Positions 43,081 to 54,645 of a stretch of DNA of 64,000 nucleotides are shown piece after piece (position 1 is the first letter of the stretch; every line of letters starts with the position of its first letter). Location of the stretch: NCBI GenBank assembly GCA_947247005.1, contig OX365957.1, positions 12,186,817 through 12,250,816 of the forward strand, read 5' to 3'. The DNA comes from Spisula solida. Taxonomy: Eukaryota; Mollusca; Bivalvia; Venerida; Mactridae. Under the pieces are notes generated by a model that saw only the letters and a program-made list of their open reading frames with translations, made no database searches and was not told the origin of the DNA. The translations under genes and the position numbers were made by a program.

Positions 43081-44099
43081 CAGCTGAATTGTGAAGTTCA
43101 AAAATTTGAATCGGCTACAGGCAACTGCTGCTAACTTTCAACACAAGTATATAGATGTGTACACATGTATTTTTATATTTTATTTTATATAAATTCTAAC
43201 TGATCAGAGATACAACAAAACATCTAAAGTCACAACAAGCGAATTATATTACTGATTTAGCATGCTCAATCATAGCGATTTTCCTAACTTATTCACGTAT
43301 ATAATTGTCAAAATTGCAAAATTGTACACTGTAAAATCATTGTTTTTCGAGGGATTAGAATATCCGTTGAGTTCGTTGAACTTGATCACGAAATCTTATC
43401 CACGTGACAAATGGAACTGCCGAATACAGAACATTATCCCACGAAAATGCATTTTATCAAAATCCACGAAATTTAATATCCACGTACATTTGTGATTTTA
43501 CAGTAGTATGGAATTACAGAGCAGACAATTAACTAATCGATTAGATCATCTTCTAGATCTCAGTGTATTATACTGTATAAGTGGATTTTCCGCGGGTTGA
43601 ACAATTAAATTTCAAAACTTTAGTGTGCGGAAATATAAGCGAGTTGTTACATTTCTTTGTAGCATTCTTTGTTGGCCAATATTTCGACGTCGCTAATTTA
43701 ACTTCCAGTATACACTAGCACTTCCAAAAGCCATTAAGGCACCATTTTATTTTATTTAATCATCGTATTTTCTTCTTATTCTCATTAAATATACTCATGT
43801 GAGGTTTTACACATATCTTACACAGTTCAGTGCAAACATTCACTACTTATTCATCAATAGCTTATATTTCAGATGCACGCTCTATTAAGAATTTCATGAA
43901 AAACGTAATTCACACTCCATTGTCAATTTCATGAAAACTCAATATGCACTCTCCATTGTCAATTTCCTGAAAAATGTAACGCAATAAGGTATGTGCCGCC
44001 TGGTTGAAGTAAGCAGAACCCTTAATCTAGCCATTACAAGAACAGGTCGTAAATCGTTATTTGCACCAATTTTATTTTTAAATAATTTGGGAGTAAAAT
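43081..44099. other. Non-coding, nothing recognised
   Basis: Contains a short degenerate repeat near 43890-43980 (tcaatttcatgaaaa) only. Confidence 0.3.
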
Positions 44100-44190
44100 A
44101 AACAAGAAATATCTTTAAAAAAGATATACAGCGTTGAGTTTAAATGACACATTGCGATTGTTACATGTATATTTTTTCAATACATTTGCG
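44100..44190. repeat. Dispersed repeat, copy 2
   Basis: Partner of 40325-40415. Confidence 0.6.
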
Positions 44191-47100
44191 AAAGATGTCA
44201 AGTGGTTTTAGACTCGAAGATGTAAATCAGCCACTCACAAATATATCGAAGCAGACACACTGTGAGAGACATCCATCCATCCATCGTGACAGAGAAATGT
44301 CCAGCACAAATATGATATGTTTCCTGGGAAACGGGAAATTTTCGGATGCCTAATGCATAAAAATAAACTGACGGTTCCCTAGTCAATGCACGTACCGTTT
44401 GCTATCGAACCGGTGCCGAACGACTAATTTCGCTGTCTTGTCGTCCGGTGCCGGTTCCCTAGCCACTACCTTCTTGCTACGCAATTCCAACCGTATATAT
44501 AACCGATATGAATAAGATATGACGTAAACGAAATAGTTCTCAAATTACCGGCAAGTATCACGTTATATGCGTACTGTTTTGTAAAAATGTACACTACATG
44601 CTGTTGTTATTCGTGTCCTGATATTGTATTTATGAAAGAAGCAAGATAAATAATGTTATATTAAAACGTTATAAAACAATCCATGTTTACGTATTACTCC
44701 GCATTGTTGTGCTCTGCTAAATGTAAACCAAAACCCTGTGTCAACATGTGTAAACGGTAGCCGATAACAAACGAAGGTGTTCGCATGGCTGTTTTCGAAG
44801 AGGGTAAGGCATGCGCATTAACAGAGATACATAGCTTGGAAAAAGCTAGCGGACATTTGTCACTCTATAGACCACTATACTTTTCAACACACTACGAATA
44901 CAAAAACATACAAATCAGCATCTAACTTTTTGTGTTAACTTTACTATATGTTCACCAATCACAATTTAAAATCTATACCGTGCGGAGATATTTACAAACA
45001 TTTCATTGGTTTTTAAAGTGGGTCAAAATCCAAGATAGACATCTAACGCTGAATAATAAAACAAAAATTCAACTTAGAAGTGCTAACTAGATACCCATGT
45101 ACATTGTAATCCAATTTAAATCAGTCCGCTTATTATCCTTCACGCCGAAATGAACTGTACTTCATCCAATCAAATCAATTATTTCAATAGTTTGAATCTG
45201 CGGTGAAACACTACTGAGGCTACGTGACGTCATTGTGCGCCAGAGAGGTCATTTGAGCTCTAATTTAAATTACGGAGTGTAGTCAGATTTCTAACAGCGT
45301 GAAGAAATGTAGCAACTGTTAGTACCTGATTTTAATGTGATTGCGTACATTGTATATTCGTTCAGCCAAGATAAATTAATTGCACGAGTGTTGTCATCAC
45401 CAGGTTCTACCTTTCGAGTTAATTTCCAAGCAAGAGACCGGGCTCAAAATTAGTACCGGGTACTGTATTTCAACACAGAAACATCGTTCTGAGTTCATAA
45501 CAGTAAACATCAAAGAATTTGTCTCAAATGCAGTAAAATCTGAACTCAACTTTCTTCATTAGTTTTGAAAAATACCTCCTTCTGTTTTAGTAATTAATCC
45601 GATAATAATCTAGCTAGTAAAAGGTCCAATACAGAACAAAATTAGAACAAACAAAACTACGCAACAAATCATAACCGGTCACTTTTACGGACCACAGTCC
45701 TTTATGGACCCCATATGCACTATATAATATAATATACATATAGTCTCATTGCATTTCATAAACAGTTTATGAAAGTATCACTATTTACTAACAAAGTTCT
45801 TTGTAATACAGTCATTCCCATACGATCAGTCGCATCTTTTTGTAAATTCAAATTACTATGGGCTACTGCGGCAGGTCAAACCATGGGTAGGAGCATTCCA
45901 AACCTGAAATATAAACAAAGGGCAGTCAGAAGATATGTTTCATCACTCTGTATCAAGGGTCATACCGGTATTTTGCTTGGAATTCAAGTATTGTCGAACT
46001 TACTAGATAGAGGTGCTGTCTGATAGTTTACGACGGCAAACTGTTTAATTAACATCAAGAAAGAGTAAATTGAGATTCTGTTCGCAAACATAATTGTTAA
46101 CAGAAAATATTTGGTTCTGTATTTGATGTCTTTCTGTTTGGTATTATTTCTGTTCGTGAAACGCGTGTCTCTCTGATTTAGCAAAGATCATGGCAGTAAA
46201 TTAAATATGTCCAATTAGATATTACTAATAATGTAAGTTTATAAGAACCAGTTCTAAAAGTTTCTAAACGACTTGTCCTAATGAGAATCGTCATACTAAG
46301 ACTTGTCAGCCTGATTATTTTCTTGATGTGTATTGTTAAAGTACAGCCATCATTGTATTAAATATCTTAACTTATAATCTATATATTTTTCGTTTCTGTT
46401 CGGTATTTGGTTTCTGTTTACTTATACACTTAACGGATTTAAAAACGCGACACTGGGGGTATGATGTTTTAAAGCAGACAATTCAATTTTATGCCGGTAT
46501 TGGAATAGTGCTGATAAAAGGTAAATTTATAAATCTAAGTACCATCCAGAAGATAGAAGAAAAGAGAGCAACAAGAAAATGGTATGCAAGAACAATTACA
46601 ATTGGAATAATTACTACTAAACAGTAGCGTACGTCGTCGTCAAGGTGACAACTATGATGAGTAGACCAAAATGATGCAGACTAATTGTGTGAGTATAAAT
46701 TTGGGTAATTTTACCCAAATAACAATGTAGCACAAATATTAAAGCTTAATTAACAAAGCACGGATTTCAGGAGAAGGCACGGAAATACGAGACATATACA
46801 ACGTTTTTAGATGCTATTTGTTCACTTTATGGAAGAACCCTTATGTACATCAACATGTTCTATAATCCATAAATACAAGATAAAGCCTGAAATGACCATC
46901 AGCACGAATGGCACGCATATCACTGCGCACGATAACTACTCACTGGATTATAGATTTCAATGTCTCTTATGAAATATATAATTTCGATAGTACACAAATT
47001 TCATTATCATATCAACGAAATAATATTTAAAAAATGTATACTTAGACAAGTCGTTGAGTGTACAATATTTTGGCAAATTATGCAAACTTTAATGTAAGTT

Positions 47101-47404
47101 TGGATGAGTTCTGGCTGGTATTTATAAAGCATCTCAGTGGAAAACTTAAATATTTTGACAAAAGTCAAAAATTTACAATGCACATATTTCCCACAAATTG
47201 AAGAATAGCTCGTGTTTTCTTAGTGATTATAGTAGCTCTCTACATAATGCATAAAATCTATGTAAATAATTAATAATCTGGATTGTATTATTAAGCTCAT
47301 ACGCTGAAGGAAATTTTGAAATTTTAAGAAATGTCTTAGTTTTCTATTTGAAACAAGCCGTGTTTGCCCTAATCGTGTTTCCAGCATCAATCTGTTTGTA
47401 TATG
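44191..47404. other. Non-coding spacer before the palindrome
   Basis: Several 60-87 codon frames on both strands resemble nothing known and lack splice or start context. A weak dispersed match to 41165-41245 lies at 44985-45055. Confidence 0.35.
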
Positions 47405-47566
47405 AGGCAAGTATTATCGTCAACGTGTTGTATGTGTACATATACATTTGTATATCGATACAACCATATGCCGAACATGCCACGAGGCCGAACTATCCAC
47501 GTTCTCCCATACCATATAGGTTGATTCAACAGATGCAGACAATTCTGCCGGTGTTGCCCAGAACGA

Positions 47567-47574
47567 TATAAAAG
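47567..47574 (+). promoter_or_regulatory. TATA-like TATAAAAG upstream of stathmin-like copy A
   Basis: Lies 248 bases before the ATG. The mirrored sequence in the other arm reads gaacgtaaaaggagtgg (about 63805-63825 on the minus strand), so the TATA core is not preserved there. Confidence 0.3.
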
Positions 47575-47743
47575 TGGACGTACAAAGTTCGCACATTGTG
47601 TAACACTAGATATACATGTAGAGCTGAGCTTGCCAGGCGTCCGCCTAACCTTACACCACTAAACGCTCTTCCGGCGTTTGAATGTCTTTCACCGTCAACC
47701 AACGTCAAATAGATCGTTCGAAAAATGCTACGCAATGACGTCG

Positions 47744-47751
47744 TGACGTCA
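47744..47751. promoter_or_regulatory. CRE palindrome TGACGTCA upstream of stathmin-like copy A
   Basis: A perfect cAMP-response-element core about 70 bases before the ATG, with further ATGACGTCG and GGACGTCAT half-site-like matches at 47735-47790. It is conserved in the other arm. Confidence 0.5.
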
Positions 47752-47821
47752 CATTTACGTACGTCGCTACTAAGTGACAAGGACGTCATTTCTTCACCGG
47801 TGAGAAAGGACAACAGTCACA

Positions 47822-47903
47822 ATGGGCTGCTTTGGTTTTCTCAAGAGGAAGGAGAAAAAAGAGAAAAAGCGGAAGAATGCGATCTCTGCAAGAGCAGAAA
47901 GAA
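47822..47903 (+). CDS. Stathmin-like copy A, exon 1
   Basis: Encodes MGCFGFLKRK and the basic tail to R27; donor A|gtgagt, phase 1. An out-of-frame upstream ATG at 47725 opens a 60-codon frame that overlaps this exon and is kept in the other arm. Confidence 0.85.
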
Positions 47904-50836
47904 GTGAGTACAGTTATATATGCTATTTCGTTCATATAGGAATCAACATGAAAATGCGACTCTCCATAAAGTGGTCAAGTCAATGTAACATAATGTAACA
48001 TAATCATCTTGTTTGAGCACCCGAAGTTGACTCGAAATTCATATATGACCCCCCGATATACTTGTCCGTAGCTCTGCCAACTGAGCTTGCTATGCGTATG
48101 ACGTGGGCCAGTCTCAATAGTTTTCAGGTTCCACTTTGTTTCATGGGTAGGCCCCTATGTCAGTTGAAGTTCAATGAGTGCATCATGATCGCATGTTAAA
48201 CAAATTGTTCCGAAGTTAAGTAAACAATAAGTGAAACTGAATCAATCTCCGGATTCAAATCAGCGTTGGCTACATACCATAGTTATGACGATACTTGTTT
48301 TTATCCTGTTTTTAACCCTACTAATGTTCTCTATTCTGCACACCAAGTTATACTGTATGCATGTTTTTGCAGTTTAGGGATAGATTTATCCAAAGTGTAT
48401 ATTATGCACTAATCATTATCATTTACTGTTAGGAGGTACCAGGTGGGTTGAGTACCTTGGAAAACCTAACAGTCTATTTCTTTTTAACCCCCCCACGCAT
48501 GGCAATAATGTTCAAAGTTTTGAACGCTCGCCAAAAATATAGAATCAGAAGAAATGTCTACTTCCCTTGATCATAAGTGCAGAAGCTACTGCGGGTCTTG
48601 CATAGACTAGAACTTAGACATAATCTCTTGTTCAGTAGTACTGAATACGCAGCGGGTCTTAGAGTTACTCAATGGGGTCACCACGGGACTTGTACTTATA
48701 TAAACCCCTTGGTAACGTGTACAGAAGTCAGTAATGATATAGGTTTGTACTGAGACCAACTCCCTTGGTCACGAGTACATAAATCATACTGCGGATCATG
48801 CATACACTTGTACTTAGACCAACTTTCATTTCCATGTGTACAGAATTAATTGTGGGTCTTGCAAATACTTGTACATGCACTTACGCCTGATGTCTGCTCT
48901 CTTGTTTACGAGTGCAGTAGTGACTGTGTGGCTTAAATAGACTTACAAGTACTTCGGTCTATGCTACCCCCTTGTTTGGGAGTACAGTAGTCACAGCGGA
49001 TGAGCGACCTGCTATCATGTTAGGGAGTATAATAGTCACAGCGGGCGTGAGACCTACTCCCATGTTTGAGTGTACAATAGTCACAGCGGGCGTGAGGCCT
49101 ACTCCCATGTTTGAGTGTACAGTAGTCACAGCGGGTGTACATAGACTCACAAGTACTTCGGCATACGCTACCCCTTGTTTGGGAGTACAGTAGTCACAAC
49201 GGGCGTGAGACCTACTCTCATGTTTGGATGTACAATAGTCACAGCGGGCGTGAGATCTACTCTCATGTTTGGATGTACAATAGTCACAGCGGGCGTGAGA
49301 TCTACTCTCATGTTTGGATGTACAATAGTCACAACGGGCGTGAGATCTACTCTCATGTTTGGATGTACAATAGTCACAGCGGGCGTGAGATCTACTCCCA
49401 TGTTTGGAGGTACAATAGTCACAGCGGGCGTGAGATCTACTCTCATGTTTGGATGTACAATAGTCACAGCGGGCGTGAGATCTACTCCCATGTTTGGGTG
49501 TACAATAGTCACAGCGGGCATGAGATCTACTCTCATGTTTGGATGTACAATAGTCACAGTGGGCGTGAGATCTACTCCCATGTTTTGATGTACAATAGTC
49601 ACAGCGGGCGTGAGATCTACTACCATGTTTGGGTGTACAATAGTCACAGCGGGCGTGAAATCTACTCCCATGTTTGGATGTACAATAGTCACAGCGGATG
49701 TGAGACCTACTCTCATATTGGGGAGTACAGTAGTCACAGCGGATGTGAGACCTACTCCCATGTTTGGGAGTACAGTAATCACTTCGGGTTTGAGACCTAC
49801 TTCCATGTTTTGGAGTACAGTAGTCACAGCGGGTGTGAGACCTACTAGCATTACTACTATATTAAAAAAAAAGAAAATGTAAACTAAAGTATATATGTTC
49901 GTCTTACATGCTCAATACTTGTTCAATGTTATATACGGACGTGTGTATCAAAACTATACATATTCCATTTCAGACAAGACTTCAGAGAAGAGAGCGACAG
50001 GTGGTGTCAGCTTTGAAGTAGTCCTGGACTGCAGACCTCCTACTCCCTTCAGAGGGTTAACTCCAAGAAATGGACATAAGCATGTAAGTTGAAAACTTTT
50101 AACATGAACTAACCATTTTTCTTCGTTTTCAACATTTTATTGACTTTTATATCTGTGACTAAATACGTACATAGTTTGTAATGCAATTGGACAGTGGGCA
50201 CACACAATAATGTAACCAACAGGACTTTGCGTAGTATGTAATAGTTATTTACAGTTTGCATACATACTATCTTAAAGTTAGGTTTTTATATTTATGGTTT
50301 ATATTGATCTATCACAGATGTCCATTGAAGAAAAGCAAGAGTTGAGCCTTGCCAGGAGAGAGGTCATGCTTGGTGAAAGGACCAACTTCGCCCGCCAGTC
50401 AGCAAGCCGAAGGTATGACATTAACCATCATCAGTATACATATACGTATACCGGTGTTGTTCGAAAGGGTGTAGACTATAAACGTTCTTTACGATATAAA
50501 TAGATGAACAAATGTATTGTGAATATTCCTGTTATGTACAAAGAGTCTGTAAATTCTTAATGTATTAGAATAAACTATGTATGCATAATTTTATGTATGT
50601 AAAATGAATACTATTATATGCCTGCTAATGTGTTCCAAATATGCAACTATTGGTGAATTAACACAGTACGAGTATACATGTACTTAAGTATCATATATTC
50701 TTCTGTATTTTACAGAGCTGAAGTCCTACAAAGAAAGCAGGACGCTGATGTACTTGAAATCCTCAAAGAGGTGGACGAGGCCGGGGATGTAACACCCCGG
50801 GAGGAGGGACGCGGCGTCCCCTCCTCGTCTGCTTAA
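47822..50836 (+). CDS. Stathmin-like protein with N-terminal lipid-anchor motif, copy A (4 exons)
   Basis: Exons 47822-47903, 49974-50083, 50318-50412, 50716-50836; all GT/AG, phases 1/0/2; 135 residues. The N terminus MGCFGFLKRKEKKEKKRK has G2 for myristoylation and C3 for palmitoylation next to a basic stretch, so membrane attachment is likely. KRATGGVSFEVVLD (residues 34-47) matches the start of the stathmin domain (KRASG-SFEV-L in neuronal stathmins); a proline-rich linker PPTPFRGLTPR and a charged helix beginning MSIEEKQELSLARREV follow. Stathmins bind tubulin and regulate microtubules. The helix here (about 55 residues) is much shorter than the usual ~95, so binding of two tubulin dimers is doubtful. 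Kozak context is strong (A at -3, G at +4). The family call rests on the N-terminal domain motif; function is inferred. Confidence 0.75.
48000..48230 (-). mobile_element. tRNA-derived SINE fragment in copy A intron 1
   Basis: On the minus strand it contains TAGCAAGCTCAGTTGGCAGAG, an A-box-like D arm, followed by a degenerate B box (tttcgagtcaact). The mirrored copy lies near 63130-63390, so insertion predates the inverted duplication. Confidence 0.5.
48960..49850. repeat. 45-bp minisatellite in stathmin-like copy A intron 1
   Basis: About 20 units of gggcgtgagatctactctca, tgtttggatgtacaatagtc, acagc. As 45 is a multiple of 3, long frames (237 codons plus, 227 codons minus) run through the array. 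An interruption at 49137-49180 (cacaagtacttcggcatacg) also occurs in the mirror array. More diverged outer units extend back to about 48580. Confidence 0.93.
49974..50083 (+). CDS. Stathmin-like copy A, exon 2
   Basis: Acceptor atttcag|AC; encodes residues 28-64 with GGVSFEVVLDCRPPTPF; donor CAT|gtaagt, phase 0. Confidence 0.88.
50318..50412 (+). CDS. Stathmin-like copy A, exon 3
   Basis: Acceptor tcacag|ATG; encodes MSIEEKQELSLARREVMLGE through SASR, the first part of the predicted helix; donor AG|gtatga, phase 2. Identical at nucleotide level to copy B. Confidence 0.88.
50716..50836 (+). CDS. Stathmin-like copy A, exon 4
   Basis: Acceptor ttacag|A; encodes AEVLQRKQDADVLEILKEVD and the tail ending VPSSSA, stop TAA 50834-50836. 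Confidence 0.88.
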
Positions 50837-51139
50837 AGCCAGAACGTGCCGGTCAACCATCAATGAAGCGATAGTCTTTTGTTCCATCTTTTAAAATATA
50901 AAACACATTTGGCTTGAAATTTAAACAAAACGCAGTATAATCGTTCATTTTCTGGAACCACCTCTCTCGGTTCCAGGTTGTGTATGTATGTCCTGTCAGT
51001 TTGGATAGTTGTCTGTGGATAAATTAACGTCCAATGTCATCGAGTGGAGTGTAGCTAACGTTTATATTAGCCTACAATGTTCAGGTCGCACTATTTCTGA
51101 CTGCCGACTATTAACATTACTGTCAAGTTTGCAGGCTGA

Positions 51140-51830
51140 ACTTCAGTCATTCGGATAAAGTTGTAGATATACAATGGATGATGTACGAATTACATGCGTC
51201 TGTATTGCTTCTCGCACGAACACTGTAAGGATTTGAAGGCTGTCTTGCTATACTAGTATCAGATAATCTGTAGGAAATCAGAAAGGTCGCATTGTTTTGA
51301 GTTTGGTTTGCGACGTTGAGTTTATCTTGCGGTGTAATAATTTCGTGGGACAGTTTTTCAGGGGTTGCTCGATAGGCATGCGATTTTCGCAAAAGGTTCC
51401 CCACAATGTGACCACAGGCGTGTGCGCGACAGTTGTGAGGCGGGTGTGACACTGGGGTTATTCTTGGTCGTTTCGTCGGCTACTTGAGTACATCATGTGA
51501 CTGTTAGTGGCGTCAGCTATCAATCAATAGCTGAACGCATAGCGCTAACAGGACACGTGGTTATTCAGTAGTCGTATGGGCACCAATACCAAAGTCCAAT
51601 TCTTATCCGTCTTGTGGCTGTTTGTGTATATAAATGCGATCACTTTTTGGGGAACCTTTTAGGGAAATCGCTCGTTTATCTTGTGGCATCTGAAAGATTA
51701 TCCTACAAAATCTTAACGCCACTGATGTACGTAACGCCACAAGCAAAATTCTCGACGTGTCTACTCATTCTGCGATTTTCTGATATAGCTAAGTAGCCAT
51801 CTTTTCCACGCGCGTCCTTGCGGCTTGTGA
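51140..51830. repeat. Fold-back segment, left arm
   Basis: A minus-strand frame (51147-51452, 101 codons) and a plus-strand frame (51614-51796, 60 codons) encode related peptides (GNLLRKSHAYRATPEKLS versus GNLLGKSLVYLVASERLS), so the segment is an imperfect inverted repeat about 51530. The centre is a strong hairpin: CAGCTAT-CAATCA-ATAGCTG (51514-51533) extended by GTTAG...CTAAC. Both frames persist in the right arm. It may be a fold-back transposable element; no transposase was found. Confidence 0.6.
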
Positions 51831-52256
51831 AACTAACCTACGATTATCGTACGTTACCCTTGTGATGTCTACGATCTGTCTGGTGGTTGCGACTTTGTCT
51901 GCTGCATAGCTGTGGTTTTATTTCTCTGTAGTTAGAAATTGTGCAACTTCAATACCATGCGGCTGATACAAACTAAGATTTGCGGGAAAGTTGGAAAGTT
52001 CATCTGCAGACGACATTCTGTACAAAATTCCTTACAGAGAAAAACTTCCAGAAATTGAATTTCAAAATATTTCAACTAAGAAACATCTGAAATGTCCAAA
52101 ATTGTTTCTGACACTTAAATGAAACATCCCACTATGTCTTTCTTTTTGTATCTGTGTCAGAAATACTTTGCTTTGACTGTCGCTGAGGTGTGTTGGTCGG
52201 CATATCAGAATGGGGATCGAAAAAAACCCAGAAAATTACCAAAAAAATAGTTCTCA

Positions 52257-52262
52257 ATAAAA
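52257..52262 (+). promoter_or_regulatory. Candidate polyadenylation signal, stathmin-like copy A
   Basis: AATAAA about 1.4 kb past the stop and conserved in the mirror arm (58153-58148). It is far downstream, so assignment is tentative. Confidence 0.3.
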
Positions 52263-52593
52263 TGTTCGAAAATGTAAGCGGTCTTGTTTGTGTCATTAAA
52301 ATTATTTGAGTGAATCACTGAAACAAAAGAGCCAGTTTATCAAGGCTAATACCTAGGTCTATAGGGATATTCACATAATCCAAGAGCCTAAGCTATCAAG
52401 GTTATTCATAGTATGGAATTTTACATACATGTACACCACATTATGAAAATTTAGCTAAACCGACCATGTCCCCTACTGTCCATTGAATGAATCACTGCGT
52501 GTTATTTACATGAAGGTCTAGTATGTGTTGCTATAAGAAGATATTTATAAAGGTTACTAGAGAAAATCATGATCCGCCAGGCAAGAAAACCAA

Positions 52594-53805
52594 TACTAAA
52601 GCAACTTCCAATGGGCTGCACTTATAAAGGTAACTTAGATACAACAGGAAATTCGTACATTTAGATAAACCAACATAGGCCTAATATTATCAATAAACAA
52701 ACAGGTCAAACACACATTGATCGATCAAATCTTACAAGGTTGGTCAACTAAACTTGGAATTTCAAATAAAGAAAACTTTGATCGTAGTTTTAAAGAAAAT
52801 GTGAATGATGAAGAATACTTCTCAGCGCTAAAGTTTATTCCATATCCTTAAAGGAAATCACAGATTCCCTATAGAAACTGGTTGCTGGATGCCTCACCAT
52901 GAATACAAATGTCCTTTGTTTGCCAAAATGTACCTAGGTGATGAGTTTCATTACTTACTAAAATGCCTGTATTTTAAACAACTACGAGCTCAAACGATAA
53001 GTTTTCCGTGGTGAACCAATATGCTAAGCATCAAAGCAATATGTCAATGCTCTTTGAAAATAATCGATGTACATTGTATTGATGTTGTAGCTAAACTTTA
53101 ATTTGGATTTTTCAGTCGAAAAATGATTGACAGAGTGTGTAACCGTCTGCCGTTTTCACTATGTATAAACGAGTCAACTTCCGGCTATTGCTGTCATACA
53201 CGCTGATTATATTCTTCCAATAAGTCACAGAAACCAGTCATAAATTTTTACTCGCAATTAGTCATACAAATTGAATTGTATAGTCTCCCAATAAGTCATA
53301 CAGTGATTAGGTTAATATGATGTGATTTTTGAAATTTTGCTCTCACCGGCTATCCAAACCATAGGGATTCGACCCGTTAAAAATATCTTTTACATCTATA
53401 CTATGAATATCTAAGACAGGGATCTTACTTTATGACTGACCCTCATATACCCAACTCAACATTATGTCCAATATTTGAAACAAGCCGAATACAATCATTT
53501 AATTTGTACTGCACACTTCAAGACAATATAATATTATACATAAAAAATACAACTTTTATCAAAACACGTACACAATGTCGCCTGTGTCGAGCATAGAATG
53601 TTCACAAAATGCGTAAAACGCGGTTTGATGACACAACTCTGCACAGATAGAAACTAGAAATTTCATAAATGGGAAAACATAATAATTTCAAATCCGCCAC
53701 ACACAAGCCAGCAAACTAAAACGAGGTTTTCAGGTCACGTGTCATTGTGTCATACTTTTACCGCTTATATTCGATTATTTTCGTAGAGTAATATACCATG
53801 ACTCT
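52594..53805 (+). mobile_element. Insertion in the left arm containing a LINE 3' fragment
   Basis: Absent from the right arm, where gccaggcaagaaaa runs directly into the shared ctcttttaa...gtgcgtgaagttagc. The frame 52850-53014 encodes KGNHRFPIETGCW and LGDEFHYLLKCLYFKQLR before a stop, the C-terminal region that follows reverse transcriptase in many invertebrate LINEs. The upstream part is degenerate and the domain itself is missing. Confidence 0.7.
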
Positions 53806-53824
53806 CTTTTAAATGTGCGTGAAG

Positions 53825-54645
53825 TTAGCAGCCAGTTGCCAGTTGCCAGTAGCCGATTCAAAGTTTTGAATCGGGAATTGGCAAATGGCAGCTAACTTCA
53901 CAACCTAGCTGGCAATTCGAATTTTTCTATCGAATCGGCAACTGCGAACTGGCAGCCAGCAGCCAATTCAAATTTTAATATAGGATCGAATTGGCAACTG
54001 CGAACTGGAAGCCAGCTGTCAATTCGATGTTCCTAGTGGACACGAATTGGCAACTGGCAACTGGCAGCTAGCAGCCGATTCAAATTTTTCTCAAAAAATA
54101 TTTTAACTCAGAAAAATCGAATTGGCAATTGGCAACTGGCAGCCAGCAGCCAATTCAATTTTTTTTCAAAATAATATTTTAACTCAGAAAATTCGAATTG
54201 GCAACTGGCAACTGGCAGCCAGCAGCCGATTCAAATATTTTTCTTATTTTAACTCAGAAAAATCGAATTGGCAACTGGCAGCCAGCAGCCGATTCAAAAT
54301 TTTCTCAAAAAATATTTTAACTCAGAAAAATCGAATTGGCAACTGGCAACTGGCAGCCAGCAGCCGATTCAATTTTTTCTCAAACAAATATTTTAACTCA
54401 GATAAATCGAATTGGCAACTGGCAACTGGCAGCCAGCAGCCGATTCAAATTTTTCTCAGAAAATTCGAATTGGCCACTGGCAACTGGCAGCCAGCAGCCG
54501 ATTCAAAATTTTCTCAAAAATATTTTAACGCAGAAAAATCGAATTGGCAACTGGCAACTGGCAGCCAGCAGCCAGCAGCCGATTCAAATATGTTTCTTAT
54601 TTAAACTCAGAAAAATCGAATGGGCAACTGGCAACTGCAATAAAA
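53825..54645. repeat. ggcaactggcagccagc array, left arm
   Basis: About 11 units of 60-75 bp: aattggcaactggcaactgg, cagccagcagccgattcaaa, then an A/T-rich ttctcaaaaaatattttaac, tcagaaaaatcg. Frames with NWQLAASSRF repeats are by-products. Confidence 0.88.

Larger units (their letters stand above)
47405..54640 (+). repeat. Left arm of a ~16.5-kb imperfect palindrome
   Basis: Reverse-complement homology with 56945-63963. The outer boundary lies where caagtattatcgtcaacgtg (47407) meets its mirror (63943-63962); the sequences outside are unrelated. The arm contains the plus-strand stathmin-like gene, the 45-bp array, a fold-back segment, a LINE-containing insertion (about 52594-53805) and a ttggcaactggcag array. 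Confidence 0.93.

Noticed and set aside
54122..54604. 160-codon frame with NWQLAASSRF repeats
   Set aside because: Product of the ggcaactggcagccagc array; overlapping frames show the same pattern, and no splice signals or start context support translation.
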